Shown: positions 50,752 through 61,545 of the stretch, one piece after another
Layout of the letters: the number at the start of each line of letters is the position of its first letter
Numbering within the stretch: the first letter of the stretch is position 1
Assembly: GCF_013415305.1 (NCBI RefSeq)
Contig: NZ_JACBXU010000001.1
Span: 868,001-932,000 of the forward strand
From: Pantoea sp. WMus005
Lineage (GTDB): Bacteria > Pseudomonadota > Gammaproteobacteria > Enterobacterales > Enterobacteriaceae
Length of the DNA stretch: 64,000 nt
Direction: 5' to 3'
The notes under the pieces: model-generated
The model's input: the letters and a program-made list of their open reading frames with translations, nothing else
Database searches by the model: none
What the model was told of the DNA's origin: nothing
Made by a program: the position numbers and the translations under genes

Positions 50752-51207
50752 TTAACCACAACATTTTTTGAATTTTTTTCCACTGCCGCACGGGCAGGGA
50801 TCGTTACGCCCCACGGGCGGTTTTGTACCGTCAACATAGTACCAGCGTTGATCCTCGCGAAGAAAGCGTGAACACTCATGAATAGAGTGAATGTTGGTTT
50901 TCTCGCGATATCGCGCAAAAAAAGTGACGAAAGCTTCGTTCTCATGGCTTCCATGATTACAACGGGTTACATTCAGGCTAAGCCAAACGGTATCGGGAAA
51001 ACTTTCAGATAAAAGCCCTGACAACTCCGGATGACGTTTCTCAGGATGCCAGGTCGCAACCAGATATTCCGCATTTTGCTGAACATAAGCGCAATAGCGG
51101 GATCGCATAAGTTGTTCAGCTGTAACAGGAATCTGGTTGCCCTGCAGAAAGGGCTCGCAACATACGCTATACTGCTCTCCGCTACAACATGGGCAGGTTT
51201 CTGACAC
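50752..51207 (-). CDS. ychJ: SEC-C motif protein YchJ
   Basis: 151 residues with cysteine-rich SEC-C-type zinc motifs at both ends: [17 protein letters not shown] at the N-terminus and [17 protein letters not shown] at the C-terminus. The middle is an NTF2-like domain. Function unknown. Divergent from rssA. Confidence 0.95.
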   Translation of the reverse strand: MSETCPCCSGEQYSVCCEPFLQGNQIPVTAEQLMRSRYCAYVQQNAEYLVATWHPEKRHPELSGLLSESFPDTVWLSLNVTRCNHGSHENEAFVTFFARYREKTNIHSIHECSRFLREDQRWYYVDGTKPPVGRNDPCPCGSGKKFKKCCG

Positions 51208-51303
51208 ACTATCTCCAGGGATTGATGAGTCGATTTCACAGGCGCGCTATGTTAGCTGACCCCACGTTGTGACGCTACGTATTGACGGCAGGACCAGATA
51301 CAA

Positions 51304-52209
51304 ATGAGAAAGGTAAAAATTGGATTGGCTCTGGGGTCTGGAGCCGCCAAAGGATGGGCACACATTGGCGTGATCAACGCGCTGGAGCGTGCCGGTATTG
51401 AGATCGACGTCGTTGCAGGCTGCTCTGTCGGGGCATTAGTCGGGTCTGCCTATGTCAATAACCGCCTGACGCTGATGCAGAAATGGGTCAGTGCATTTCG
51501 CTACTGGGATGTCATTCGCCTGATGGATGTCTCCTGGCAACGTGGCGGACTGTTACGCGGCGAGCGGGTGTTCAGCCATGTCCGTCAACTGATCCCCAAT
51601 GATGCGATTGAACACTGTAATAAACCTTTTGGTGTGGTGGCCACTAACCTCAGCACCGGCCGTGAACTCTGGCTGACCGAGGGCGATCTGCATCAGGCCG
51701 TACGCGCATCGTGCAGTATGCCAGGTTTATTACCGCCGGTGGGCTACAATGGGTATTGGCTGGTGGATGGTGCTGTGGTCAATCCGGTGCCGATTTCGCT
51801 GACCCGCGCCCTGGGGGCAGACATTGTTATCGCCGTTGATTTACAGCATGACGCGCATTTAATGCAGCAGGATCTCTTTTCCGTTACGCCTAAGAACAGT
51901 GAAGAAGAAGCCGCAGCAGCGGCATTGAGTTGGGGTGGAAAGTTGCGACAGCGCCTGGTGAATTTTACCCAACGCCGTGCGTCTCAGTCGCCTGGTGCGA
52001 TGGAGATAATGTCTACCTCTATACAGGTTCTGGAAAACCGTCTTAAGCGAAACCGCATGGCAGGCGATCCGCCTGATGTTTTGATTCAGCCGGTCTGTCC
52101 GCAGATTTCGACGCTGGACTTTCATCGTGCTGAAGAGGCCATCGAGGCAGGCAGGGTGGCCGTAGAGAAGAAAATGGATGAATTATTACCACTGGTCCGT
52201 GGCAGATAA
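51304..52209 (+). CDS. rssA: Patatin-like protein RssA
   Basis: 301 residues. Patatin phospholipase fold: oxyanion loop GSGAAKGW (about residue 12), nucleophile elbow GCSVGALVGSAY, and catalytic Asp in LVDGAVVNPVP. Substrate unknown. First gene of rssA-rssB, 99 bases before rssB. Confidence 0.95.
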   Translation: MRKVKIGLALGSGAAKGWAHIGVINALERAGIEIDVVAGCSVGALVGSAYVNNRLTLMQKWVSAFRYWDVIRLMDVSWQRGGLLRGERVFSHVRQLIPNDAIEHCNKPFGVVATNLSTGRELWLTEGDLHQAVRASCSMPGLLPPVGYNGYWLVDGAVVNPVPISLTRALGADIVIAVDLQHDAHLMQQDLFSVTPKNSEEEAAAAALSWGGKLRQRLVNFTQRRASQSPGAMEIMSTSIQVLENRLKRNRMAGDPPDVLIQPVCPQISTLDFHRAEEAIEAGRVAVEKKMDELLPLVRGR

Positions 52210-52308
52210 TGAAGTTGTTCATTCAAAGCGGTGACTTCGGGCAATTCTGAAAGGCGCAACTGCGTTTTATGAACCACTATTGAAATATCTGGTACGCAGG
52301 GGGAAAGA

Positions 52309-53325
52309 ATGGAAAAACCACTACTCGGCAAAAAGATACTCATTGTCGAAGATGAGGCTGTTTTCCGTTCGTTGCTGGACCAATTTTTGTTATCGATGGG
52401 TGCTGTGACGTTACAAGCGGAAGATGGTCTGGAAGCAATTGCACAACTACAACAGCATACTGTCGACCTGATTATCTGCGATCTGGAAATGCCCCGCATG
52501 AGCGGCATTCAGTTCGTTGAGCACATTCGTACTCGTGGCAACGTCGTGCCGATTTTAATCATTTCGGCCACTGAAAACATGTCTGATATCGCTCACGTAC
52601 TGCGTCTTGGGGTGCAGGATGTGCTGCTTAAGCCACTGAAAAACTTTGAACGCTTCCGTGAAGCGGTCTATGAGTGCCTCTATCCCTCTATGTTCACCTC
52701 GAAAGTGGAAGAGGATGAGCAGTTGTTCCAGGACTGGGATGCGCTGGTTCGCGATCCAAAAGCAGCCGCCAAACTGCTCAAGCAACTCCAGCCACCGGTT
52801 CAACAGACGATTGCTAACTGTCGGGTTAACTACCGTCAGTTGACGATGGCGGAGCAGCCTGGGCTGGTGCTGGATATTGCGGCGCTCTCAGATAAAGATC
52901 TGGCATTTTACTGTCTGGATGTGACGCGTGCCGGTGACAACGGAGTACTGGCGGCTCTCCTGCTGCGGGCGCTGTTCAATGGCCTGCTACAGGAACAACT
53001 GACCGGGCAAAAACAGCGTTTGCCTGAGCTTAACGGACTGCTCAGGCAGGTCAATTTGCTGCTGCGTCAGGCGAACCTGAGCGGTCAGTTCCCGTTGCTG
53101 GTGGGTTATTATCACCGAGGTTTAAAAAACTTAATCCTGGTTTCGGCCGGATTAAACGCCACCCTCCATGTTCATGCCCATCAGATTCAACTCAGTAATG
53201 GCGTCCCCCTTGGCACTATGGGCAGCACCCATCTTAACCAGATCAGTCAGCGCGCAGAGAGCTGGCAATGCCACGTCTGGGGCGCGGGCGGGCGCATCCG
53301 GCTGATGCTTTCGACGGAAGAATAA
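52309..53325 (+). CDS. rssB: RpoS adaptor RssB
   Basis: 338 residues. Response-regulator adaptor that delivers sigma-S to ClpXP. The receiver domain is complete with D58 (LIICDLEMPRM) and the conserved lysine in LLKPLKNFERF. The C-terminal half is a degenerate PP2C-like domain (NLILVSAGLNATLHVHAH). It matters for several sigma-S-linked genes in the window (ycgB, yeaGH). Confidence 0.96.
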   Translation: MEKPLLGKKILIVEDEAVFRSLLDQFLLSMGAVTLQAEDGLEAIAQLQQHTVDLIICDLEMPRMSGIQFVEHIRTRGNVVPILIISATENMSDIAHVLRLGVQDVLLKPLKNFERFREAVYECLYPSMFTSKVEEDEQLFQDWDALVRDPKAAAKLLKQLQPPVQQTIANCRVNYRQLTMAEQPGLVLDIAALSDKDLAFYCLDVTRAGDNGVLAALLLRALFNGLLQEQLTGQKQRLPELNGLLRQVNLLLRQANLSGQFPLLVGYYHRGLKNLILVSAGLNATLHVHAHQIQLSNGVPLGTMGSTHLNQISQRAESWQCHVWGAGGRIRLMLSTEE

Positions 53326-53518
53326 GCCGTAATAACACACGAATTCTGGCGCTGAAGACAGGGCCAGAGTTTAGCTTTACAGTTGGGTAATAGTCTTAAT
53401 TTCGACGGTTTGGTCCCTTCCAGGATAAATCCGTTCGATACTAACTGATATACTCATTTCCGAATTTAAACCGACATATCAAGTATTAACTTGAACGGCC
53501 TATAAGAGAGGTATCTTA

Positions 53519-54427
53519 ATGTCTGCCAATAATACCAAAGTAAAAAAAGCGGTAATCCCGGTAGCGGGTTTGGGTACGCGTATGCTCCCAGCTACCAAAG
53601 CGATTCCAAAAGAGATGTTACCGCTGGTTGATAAGCCGTTAATCCAGTATGTCGTTAACGAGTGTATCGCTGCTGGCATCAACGAAATTGTGCTGGTAAC
53701 GCATTCATCAAAAAATGCCATCGAAAACCACTTTGATACCAGCTTCGAACTGGAATCAATGCTGGAAAAACGCGTTAAGCGTCAGCTGCTGGACGAAATC
53801 CAGTCGATCTGCCCGCCACACGTCACCATCATGCAGGTCCGTCAGGGTATCGCTAAAGGTCTGGGTCACGCAGTGATGTGTGCACACCCACTGATCGGTG
53901 ATGAGCCATTTGCCGTCATCCTGCCAGACGTCATCATCGACGAATATGAATCTAACCCAACCAAAGATAACCTGGCTGAAATGCTGAGCCGTTATGAAGA
54001 GTCTGGCCGCAGCCAGATCATGGTTGAGCCGGTTGCTGATGTTACTGCTTACGGTGTTGTCGATTGTCAGGGCGCAGAACTAAACCCAGGCGATAGCGCA
54101 CCAATGGTCGGTGTGGTTGAGAAGCCTAAAGCGTCAGAATCACCATCAAACCTGGCGGTAGTGGGTCGTTATGTTCTCTCTTCAGACATCTGGCCACTGC
54201 TGGCGAAAACTCCTCCAGGTGCAGGCGGCGAAGTTCAGCTGACTGACTCCATCGCGATGCTGATGGAAAAAGAGACTGTTGAAGCTTATCACCTGAAAGG
54301 CGTGAGCCATGACTGTGGTAACAAGCTCGGCTACATGCAGGCTTTCGTTGAGTACGGTGTTCGTCATCCGGTGTTGGGCAAAGATTTTTCTGAATGGCTC
54401 GACGGCGCAGTTGGCAACAAAAAGTAA
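53519..54427 (+). CDS. galU: UTP--glucose-1-phosphate uridylyltransferase
   Basis: 302 residues. Makes UDP-glucose for LPS, exopolysaccharide and trehalose. N-terminal nucleotidyltransferase motif [19 protein letters not shown], then the [11 protein letters not shown] and [11 protein letters not shown] regions. Followed 22 bases later by ugd, so UDP-glucose is passed directly to UDP-glucuronate synthesis. Confidence 0.96.
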   Translation: MSANNTKVKKAVIPVAGLGTRMLPATKAIPKEMLPLVDKPLIQYVVNECIAAGINEIVLVTHSSKNAIENHFDTSFELESMLEKRVKRQLLDEIQSICPPHVTIMQVRQGIAKGLGHAVMCAHPLIGDEPFAVILPDVIIDEYESNPTKDNLAEMLSRYEESGRSQIMVEPVADVTAYGVVDCQGAELNPGDSAPMVGVVEKPKASESPSNLAVVGRYVLSSDIWPLLAKTPPGAGGEVQLTDSIAMLMEKETVEAYHLKGVSHDCGNKLGYMQAFVEYGVRHPVLGKDFSEWLDGAVGNKK

Positions 54428-54449
54428 TTCATAAACACAGGATAACTCG

Positions 54450-55790
54450 ATGAAAGTCACTGTATTTGGTATCGGCTATGTCGGTCTGGTTCAGGCTGCG
54501 GTGTTAGCCGAAGTCGGACATGACGTTCTCTGCATTGATGTCGACGCAAATAAAGTCGAAAATCTGAAAAAAGGCATCATTCCTATTTTCGAACCAGGTT
54601 TAACGCCGCTGGTAATGTCCAATTACGAAGCGGGTCGTCTGAAGTTCAGCACTGATGCTGAGCTGGGCGTAAACCATGGTGTTATGCAGTTTATTGCCGT
54701 CGGTACTCCACCTGATGAAGACGGCTCTGCCGATCTGAAATATGTGACCGCCGTAGCGCGCACCATTGCGCAGCATATGAACGATCACAAAGTGGTTATC
54801 GACAAATCAACCGTTCCGGTTGGCACAGCAGACAAAGTTCGTGCAGTAATGACGGAAGCGCTGAAAGCGCGTGATGCCAATATCACTTTCGATGTGGTTT
54901 CAAACCCTGAATTCCTGAAAGAGGGTGCTGCAGTTAATGACTGTATGCGTCCAGAGCGTATTGTTGTCGGTACCGACAACGACGACGTGGTAGAACTGTT
55001 ACGTGAGCTCTATGAGCCGTTTAACCGTAACCACGATCGCATGATCATGATGGATATCCGCAGCGCAGAGCTGACCAAATATGCAGCTAACTGCATGCTG
55101 GCAACCAAAATCAGCTTTATGAACGAGATGTCTAACCTGGCTGAACGTTTAGGCGCGGATATTGAGAAAGTACGCCAGGGTATCGGTTCTGATCCCCGCA
55201 TTGGCTATCACTTTATCTATCCTGGTTGTGGCTACGGCGGCTCCTGCTTCCCGAAAGATGTGCAGGCGCTAATCCGTACCGCTGAGTCCATTGGCTATCA
55301 GCCACGTCTGTTGCAGGCCGTGGAAGATGTGAATGACAACCAGAAAAACAAGCTGCCTACCTTCATCAAGCGTCATTTTGGTGACGATCTGAAAGGTAAA
55401 ACGTTTGCACTCTGGGGCCTGTCATTCAAGCCCAATACAGACGACATGCGTGAAGCCTCCAGCCGTGTGCTGATGGAAACGCTGTGGGAAGCAGGCGCTT
55501 CTGTTCAGGCGTTTGACCCGGAAGCAATGGATGAAGCGCAGCGCATCTATGGTCACCGCAGCGATCTTAAGCTGATGGGTACCAAAGAAGCGGCACTGCA
55601 GGGCGCTGACGGTCTGGTTATCTGTACGGAGTGGCAAAACTTCCGTGCACCTGACTTTGACATCATCAAAAATGCGCTGAAAGAAGCCGTGATTTTTGAT
55701 GGTCGTAACCTGTATGATCCAGAGCGTATCAGCAAACGCGGTTTCGTTTATTATGCAATCGGCCGCGGAGCGTCTATTCAAACTGCATAA
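54450..55790 (+). CDS. ugd: UDP-glucose 6-dehydrogenase
   Basis: 446 residues, the long bacterial form. NAD-dependent two-step oxidation of UDP-glucose to UDP-glucuronate. Rossmann loop [11 protein letters not shown]; catalytic cysteine in [19 protein letters not shown] and [14 protein letters not shown] are family motifs. Middle gene of galU-ugd-epimerase. Confidence 0.96.
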   Translation: MKVTVFGIGYVGLVQAAVLAEVGHDVLCIDVDANKVENLKKGIIPIFEPGLTPLVMSNYEAGRLKFSTDAELGVNHGVMQFIAVGTPPDEDGSADLKYVTAVARTIAQHMNDHKVVIDKSTVPVGTADKVRAVMTEALKARDANITFDVVSNPEFLKEGAAVNDCMRPERIVVGTDNDDVVELLRELYEPFNRNHDRMIMMDIRSAELTKYAANCMLATKISFMNEMSNLAERLGADIEKVRQGIGSDPRIGYHFIYPGCGYGGSCFPKDVQALIRTAESIGYQPRLLQAVEDVNDNQKNKLPTFIKRHFGDDLKGKTFALWGLSFKPNTDDMREASSRVLMETLWEAGASVQAFDPEAMDEAQRIYGHRSDLKLMGTKEAALQGADGLVICTEWQNFRAPDFDIIKNALKEAVIFDGRNLYDPERISKRGFVYYAIGRGASIQTA

Positions 55791-55804
55791 TTAACGAGGG
55801 ATTT

Positions 55805-56812
55805 ATGAACTTTCTGGTCACCGGCGCCGCAGGCTTTATTGGTTTTCATGTCAGTCAGCGTCTGCTGGCCGCCGGTCACCAGGTTGTCGGTATCGACAAC
55901 CTGAATGATTATTACGACGTAAATCTCAAGCATGCCCGTCTCAATTTAATTAAAGCCGATCCGGGTTTTACTTTTATTGAGATGGATCTGGCGGACCGTG
56001 ACGCAATGGCGTCACTGTTCGACCAGAACACGTTCCAGCGCGTTATTCACCTTGGTGCTCAAGCTGGCGTCCGGTACTCCATTGAAAATCCTCATGCTTA
56101 TGCAGACTCCAATCTGATCGGTCATCTCAATATTCTTGAAGGCTGCCGTCATCATAAAATTGAACATCTGCTCTATGCGTCATCCAGTTCCGTTTATGGT
56201 TTGAATCGTAAGATGCCGTTCTCAACCGAAGATAGCGTTGATCATCCGGTTTCTTTATATGCGGCGACGAAAAAAGCGAATGAGTTAATGTCCCACACTT
56301 ACTCGCATCTCTATCAGTTGCCGACAACCGGATTACGCTTCTTCACCGTCTATGGTCCGTGGGGCCGTCCTGATATGGCATTATTCAAATTCACCCGCGC
56401 AATGATTGCTGGTGAAGCGATTGATGTTTATAACCAGGGCCAGATGAAACGCGACTTTACCTATATTGATGATATTGCCGAAGCGATTGTTCGTCTGCAG
56501 GATGTTATTCCGCAGCAGGATGATCAGTGGACGGTTGAAACCGGTTCACCTGCAACCAGTTCAGCGCCTTATCGTGTTTATAATATTGGTAACAGTCAGC
56601 CGGTTACGTTGATGAACTATATCGAAGCGATAGAGAAAGCTCTGGGGATTACTGCGAAGAAAAACCTGATGTCGATGCAACCCGGTGATGTACTGGAAAC
56701 CAGTGCTGATACCGAAGCTCTGTTTAAGGCTATTGGTTTTAAACCGCAGACGGGCGTCGAAGAGGGTGTTAAAAACTTCGTTGACTGGTACCGCGATTTT
56801 TATCGCGTCTGA
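55805..56812 (+). CDS. UDP-glucuronate 4-epimerase
   Basis: 335 residues, extended SDR fold. NAD loop TGAAGFIGFHV; catalytic Ser region ASSSSVYG and YAATKKANELM (Tyr-xxx-Lys); FFTVYGPWGRPDMALFKFT is typical of the UDP-GlcA epimerase group. It converts UDP-glucuronate to UDP-galacturonate for surface polysaccharide. It lies 14 bases after ugd. A related UDP-glucose 4-epimerase activity cannot be excluded, but the ugd coupling favours the glucuronate substrate. Confidence 0.88.
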   Translation: MNFLVTGAAGFIGFHVSQRLLAAGHQVVGIDNLNDYYDVNLKHARLNLIKADPGFTFIEMDLADRDAMASLFDQNTFQRVIHLGAQAGVRYSIENPHAYADSNLIGHLNILEGCRHHKIEHLLYASSSSVYGLNRKMPFSTEDSVDHPVSLYAATKKANELMSHTYSHLYQLPTTGLRFFTVYGPWGRPDMALFKFTRAMIAGEAIDVYNQGQMKRDFTYIDDIAEAIVRLQDVIPQQDDQWTVETGSPATSSAPYRVYNIGNSQPVTLMNYIEAIEKALGITAKKNLMSMQPGDVLETSADTEALFKAIGFKPQTGVEEGVKNFVDWYRDFYRV

Positions 56813-56814
56813 AT

Positions 56815-56845
56815 AAAAAAAAGGAAGCTTCGGCTTCCTTTTTTG
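56815..56845. terminator. Bidirectional terminator epimerase/hns
   Basis: AAAAGGAAGC-TTCG-GCTTCCTTTT with long A and T tracts on each side, between two convergent genes. Confidence 0.92.
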
Positions 56846-56887
56846 TTGCGCAGCATACTGCCACTAAAGCAGCGAAGTTGCAGGCTA

Positions 56888-57298
56888 TTACAGTAAAAAA
56901 TCGTCCAGCTTTTTACCCTGTTCTTCCAGCGCTTTTTTAATCACAGCCGGTGTACGACCCTGACCAGTCCAGGTTCTGGACTCGCCTTTTTCATCGGTAT
57001 AACCATATTTAGCCGGGCGTACTGAGCGTTTGCCTTTTGCCGCAGCTCGGGGAGTGACATTCAGCGTGTTAATCAGTTCATTCGGGTCGATTCCATCGGC
57101 CAGCAGCATTTCACGATACTGATTGAGCTTACGCGTGCGTTCTTCATTTTCTGCCTGAAAATGCGACTCTTCTTCGCGGCGTTCTTTTACCACCACGTCC
57201 AGTTTTTCCAGCATCTCTTCCAGTGTCTCTACGGAATACTCTCTGGCCTGGGCGCGCAGCGTACGGATATTATTAAGAACTTTTAGTGCTTCGCTCAT
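56888..57298 (-). CDS. hns: Nucleoid protein H-NS
   Basis: 136 residues from [20 protein letters not shown] (57298); an upstream in-frame extension has no resemblance. The N-terminal oligomerisation coiled coil runs to about residue 80. The C-terminal DNA-binding domain carries the hook [19 protein letters not shown] silences AT-rich foreign DNA and would be expected to bind the topB island. Confidence 0.96.
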   Translation of the reverse strand: MSEALKVLNNIRTLRAQAREYSVETLEEMLEKLDVVVKERREEESHFQAENEERTRKLNQYREMLLADGIDPNELINTLNVTPRAAAKGKRSVRPAKYGYTDEKGESRTWTGQGRTPAVIKKALEEQGKKLDDFLL

Positions 57299-57708
57299 TG
57301 TCCTGGTCTCTGAATAAGGGGAAAAGTTGTGTTGCACGCTAATAGTAGTGGTGACGTTAAATAACTTCAATCATAAAAAATTTCTGAGAACTAATTACTT
57401 TGGTGACTAAAAATAATGCTGGCTAAAAAAATCAGAGTTATGCGGAATAAAAAATATTTTCGTTTAGTCTGTTATGAAATAAATTTAATGTATTCGCGAC
57501 GGTAACAAAAATGTCATTCCTTTTTTTGCGAGTAAAATAAGCAAAACTTATTCCCTCAGGTTACGAACATAACAGGCTTCTGGAACTGCGTGTGAAGGTA
57601 TAAAAGGGTTGTCGTTGCGCTTTATTTACCCATCAACCGCAACGTATTGCTGACGCTTTGTGTTAATATGCGCGCCATTCTGCTCAGTCCCGATGAAGAT
57701 ACGCTCCT
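57299..57708. other. hns-tdk divergent intergenic region
   Basis: 410 AT-rich bases containing the hns promoter and leader and the tdk promoter. No coding sequence supported. The AT-rich, A-tract-bearing DNA at 57360-57540 suits H-NS autoregulation, but no site can be assigned. Confidence 0.5.
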
Positions 57709-58329
57709 ATGGCCCAACTCTATTTCTATTACTCTGCGATGAATGCAGGGAAATCGACCGCATTGCTGCAATCCTCCTATAACTATCAGGAGCGCGGCAT
57801 GCGTTCACTGGTCTACACCGCTGAAATCGATAATCGCTTTGGTGCCGGGCAGGTGAGTTCCCGCATCGGACTTTCATCGCCTGCCATGCTCTACAATGCA
57901 GAGACTTCGCTCTACAGCGATATTGCCCGTGAACATGCCGCGCAGCCGATTCACTGCGTGCTGGTCGATGAGAGTCAGTTCCTCACGCGAGAGCAGGTTA
58001 AAGCGCTCTCTGATGTTGTCGATGACCTCGATATTCCGGTGCTCTGCTACGGCCTGCGTACCGATTTTCGCGGAGAACTGTTTGTGGGCAGTCAGTATCT
58101 GCTGGCATGGGCAGATAAGCTGGTTGAACTTAAAACCATCTGTCACTGTGGCCGCAAGGCCAGCATGGTGCTGCGACTGGATAGTGAAGGTAAACCGTTC
58201 AGTGAGGGTGAGCAGGTGGTGATTGGCGGTAATGAAAGCTATATCTCCGTCTGCCGCAAGCATTATAAACAGGCGATAGAGCAGGGGTCGTTGCAGGCGA
58301 TTCATGGCGCGCAGACGCCGCTGAATTAA
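57709..58329 (+). CDS. tdk: Thymidine kinase
   Basis: 206 residues, type II tetrameric enzyme. P-loop [13 protein letters not shown], catalytic Glu region [13 protein letters not shown], lasso and zinc cysteines in CHCGRKA and ISVCRKHY. Salvages thymidine to dTMP. Divergent from hns, convergent with adhE. Confidence 0.97.
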   Translation: MAQLYFYYSAMNAGKSTALLQSSYNYQERGMRSLVYTAEIDNRFGAGQVSSRIGLSSPAMLYNAETSLYSDIAREHAAQPIHCVLVDESQFLTREQVKALSDVVDDLDIPVLCYGLRTDFRGELFVGSQYLLAWADKLVELKTICHCGRKASMVLRLDSEGKPFSEGEQVVIGGNESYISVCRKHYKQAIEQGSLQAIHGAQTPLN

Positions 58330-58348
58330 TCGCGCGGTTCAGGCAATA

Positions 58349-58372
58349 AAAAACCCGCCGAGGCGGGTTTTT
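58349..58372. terminator. Bidirectional terminator tdk/adhE
   Basis: AAAAACCCGCC-GA-GGCGGGTTTTT, symmetrical, between two convergent stops. Confidence 0.92.
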
Positions 58373-58398
58373 GCTATCAGACAATCAAAACATGACTG

Positions 58399-61086
58399 TC
58401 AGACTTTTTTGGCTTTCTTATCCAGTTTAATGCCTTTTACCGGCTGCTCAGCCACGGCTTCGGCTACGCTGGAAAACGGTTCGACAAATTCACGACCGTA
58501 AAAGGTATCGAGCATAATCTGTTTCAGCTCAGCAATCAGCGGATAACGTGGGTTTGCGCCGGTACACTGGTCATCAAACGCATCATCAGCGAGTTTGTCG
58601 ACTTTCGCCAGGAAGTCCGCTTCCTGAACACCGGCTTCACGGATTGAGGTCGGGATACCCAGTTCAGTTTTGATCTCATCCAGCCAGGCCAGCAGCTTCT
58701 CAATTTTCTGCGCAGTGCGGTCGCCAGGAGCGCTCAGACCTAAGTGGTCAGCAATCTCGGCGTAACGACGGCGCGCCTGCGGACGATCGTACTGGCTGAA
58801 AGCGGTCTGTTTAGTCGGATTGTCGTTCGCGTTGTAGCGAATGACATTAGAGATTAACAGGGCGTTGGCCAGACCGTGCGGGATATGGAACTCTGAGCCC
58901 AGTTTGTGCGCCATTGAGTGACAGACCCCAAGGAAGGCGTTGGCAAACGCAATACCGGCGATAGTGGCGGCATTGTGTACGCGCTCGCGCGCCACCGGAT
59001 TTTTAGCGCCTTCGGCATAGCTGGCGGGCAGATTCTCTTTCAGCAGTTTCAGTGCCTGCAGCGCCTGTCCATCAGAGTATTCATTCGCCAGCACAGAGAC
59101 ATAGGCTTCCAGTGCGTGGGTAACGGCATCCAGACCGCCAAAGGCGCAGAGTGAGCGCGGCATATCCATCACCAGGTTGGCATCCACAATCGCCATATCC
59201 GGAGTTAACGCATAGTCAGCGAGTGGATATTTCTGGCCTGTTGCATCATCGGTAACCACGGCAAAGGGTGTGACTTCTGAACCGGTACCGGACGTGGTGG
59301 TGATAGCTACCATGCGTGCTTTGACGCCCATTTTCGGGAACTTGTAGATACGTTTACGGATATCCATGAAACGTAACGCCAGTTCTTCGAAGTGGGTTTC
59401 CGGATGTTCATACATCACCCACATGATTTTCGCAGCATCCATTGGGGAACCGCCGCCCAGTGCGATGATGACATCAGGCTTGAAGCTGTTCATCTGCTCT
59501 GCACCTTTACGTACGATGCTCAGCGTCGGGTCAGCTTCCACTTCAAAGAACACTTCTGTTTCGATGCCGTGTGATTTAAGTACGCGGGTCACCTGGTCGG
59601 CATAGCCGTTATTGAACAGGAAGCGGTCAGTAACGATAAAAGCACGTTTCGCACCGTCCGTTGCCACTTCTTCCAGCGCAATTGGCAGTGAACCCCGGCG
59701 GAAGTAGATGGATTTAGGAAGTTTATGCCACAACATATTCTCAGCTCGCTTGGCGACAGTTTTGGTATTGATCAGGTGTTTTGGACCGACGTTCTCTGAA
59801 ATAGAGTTACCGCCCCATGAACCACAACCCAGCGTCAGAGAGGGTGCCAGTTTGAAGTTGTAGAGGTCACCGATACCACCCTGAGAAGCTGGGGTATTGA
59901 TCAGAATACGCGCGGTTTTCATTTTGTCGCCGAAGTAGTGAACGCGTTCAGTCTGGTTATCCTGGTCGGTATACAGACATGAGGTGTGTCCGATACCGCC
60001 CATGGCGACCAGTTTTTCGGCTTTATCAACCGCATCCTGGAAATCTTTCGCACGATACATCGCAAGTGTAGGTGAGAGTTTTTCATGGGCGAACGGCTCA
60101 GACTCATCCACCAGTTTTACTTCACCAATCAGAATCTTCGTGCTCGGTGGCACACTGATACCGGCCATCTCTGCAATTTTGAATGCTGGCTGACCGACGA
60201 TAGCTGCGTTCAGACCGCCATTCTTCAGAATGATATTCTGGACCGCACTCAGTTCAGCACCCTGCAACAGGTAACCGCCATGGCTGGCGAAACGTTCGCG
60301 TACAGCGTCATAGACCGAATCAACCACAATCACGGATTGTTCAGAGGCGCAGATCACACCGTTATCAAAGGTTTTCGACATCAGAATCGACGCAACGGCA
60401 CGTTTCAGGTCGGCAGTTTCATCAATCACTACCGGCGTGTTACCGGCACCCACACCAATCGCCGGTTTACCGGAGCTGTAAGCCGCTTTCACCATGCCCG
60501 GACCGCCGGTGGCGAGAATCAGATTGATGTCGGGGTGATGCATCAGCTGGTTTGACAGCTCCACAGAAGGGGCATCGATCCAGCCGATAATATCTTTTGG
60601 CGCACCGGCGGCAATCGCAGCCTGCAGAACAATGTCAGCCGCTTTGTTTGTCGCATCTTTGGCGCGTGGGTGTGGTGAGAAAATGATACCGTTACGGGTT
60701 TTAAGACTGATTAGTGCTTTGAAGATAGCGGTTGAAGTCGGGTTGGTGGTCGGGACGATGCCGCAAATCAGGCCAATCGGCTCGGCGATGGTAATGGTAC
60801 CGAAAGTATCGTCAGTGGCTAACACACCACAGGTCTTTTCATCTTTATAGGCGTTATAGATATATTCTGAAGCAAAATGGTTTTTGATCACTTTGTCTTC
60901 GACGATGCCCATACCGGATTCGGCAACGGCCATCTTGGCAAGCGGGATACGGGCATCTGCGGCGGCGAGGGCAGCAGCACGGAAGATGGCGTCGACTTGT
61001 TGTTGAGAAAAGTTGGCATATTCACGCTGGGCTTTTTTTACACGTTCAACCAGTGCATTGAGTTCAGCGATATTGGTTACGGCCAT
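58399..61086 (-). CDS. adhE: Bifunctional aldehyde-alcohol dehydrogenase AdhE
   Basis: 895 residues from MAVTNIAELNALVERVKKAQ (61086); E. coli AdhE has 891. The N-terminal CoA-acylating aldehyde dehydrogenase domain carries the nucleophile Cys in FDNGVICASEQS near residue 246. The C-terminal iron-dependent alcohol dehydrogenase (from about 450) has metal ligands in FGGLDAVTHALEAY and CHSMAHKLGSEFHIPHG. It turns acetyl-CoA to ethanol in anaerobic fermentation and forms spirosomes. A perfect FNR-type site lies 210 bases upstream. Confidence 0.97.
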   Translation of the reverse strand: MAVTNIAELNALVERVKKAQREYANFSQQQVDAIFRAAALAAADARIPLAKMAVAESGMGIVEDKVIKNHFASEYIYNAYKDEKTCGVLATDDTFGTITIAEPIGLICGIVPTTNPTSTAIFKALISLKTRNGIIFSPHPRAKDATNKAADIVLQAAIAAGAPKDIIGWIDAPSVELSNQLMHHPDINLILATGGPGMVKAAYSSGKPAIGVGAGNTPVVIDETADLKRAVASILMSKTFDNGVICASEQSVIVVDSVYDAVRERFASHGGYLLQGAELSAVQNIILKNGGLNAAIVGQPAFKIAEMAGISVPPSTKILIGEVKLVDESEPFAHEKLSPTLAMYRAKDFQDAVDKAEKLVAMGGIGHTSCLYTDQDNQTERVHYFGDKMKTARILINTPASQGGIGDLYNFKLAPSLTLGCGSWGGNSISENVGPKHLINTKTVAKRAENMLWHKLPKSIYFRRGSLPIALEEVATDGAKRAFIVTDRFLFNNGYADQVTRVLKSHGIETEVFFEVEADPTLSIVRKGAEQMNSFKPDVIIALGGGSPMDAAKIMWVMYEHPETHFEELALRFMDIRKRIYKFPKMGVKARMVAITTTSGTGSEVTPFAVVTDDATGQKYPLADYALTPDMAIVDANLVMDMPRSLCAFGGLDAVTHALEAYVSVLANEYSDGQALQALKLLKENLPASYAEGAKNPVARERVHNAATIAGIAFANAFLGVCHSMAHKLGSEFHIPHGLANALLISNVIRYNANDNPTKQTAFSQYDRPQARRRYAEIADHLGLSAPGDRTAQKIEKLLAWLDEIKTELGIPTSIREAGVQEADFLAKVDKLADDAFDDQCTGANPRYPLIAELKQIMLDTFYGREFVEPFSSVAEAVAEQPVKGIKLDKKAKKV

Positions 61087-61545
61087 GGTGTTCTCCTGAA
61101 GGAAGTTAAACTTTTTTAGTAAACAATCCTGCGTCCTGAGTATAGTCACGTTGCAATAACGCGTTTGCCCTGGGAAGAACGCCCGGATTTTCAACTGTTT
61201 ACTGAACTAGTCTTCTATTGTCAGCAGCCAGAATTACTTTGCTGCCGCTAATACTTCCGTTACGAAAAGATTACCTGGTTTGGGGTAGGGCAATTTTGAT
61301 TCAGATCAATTTAACCGTAAGCTGACACCTTTCAGCCCCGTTTATAGTTCGTCGATTATCAAATCCGTTTACGCTTAGTGAGAACGGGTCTTGCAGCGGC
61401 TAAATCCAGTCACTTTTTAATCTCTGGCGTAAACCGCTAAAGCGACGGTAAATCATCAGGATAAATAGCTGGGCCAGCATCTGGCGTCTGAGTCTGTTTT
61501 CACATACATTAGGCGCGTTTTCCCCCTGTGGTACGGAGTAAAGTC
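61087..61545. other. adhE-ychE divergent regulatory region
   Basis: 459 bases without a gene. Contains the adhE leader and the promoters for both genes plus a perfect FNR box (separate entry). E. coli adhE also has a long complex leader. Confidence 0.55.
61296..61309. promoter_or_regulatory. FNR box
   Basis: TTGAT-TCAG-ATCAA, an exact match to TTGAT-N4-ATCAA, between divergent adhE and ychE. It fits oxygen control of the fermentation gene; whether it activates or represses depends on the unmapped promoters. Confidence 0.65.
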
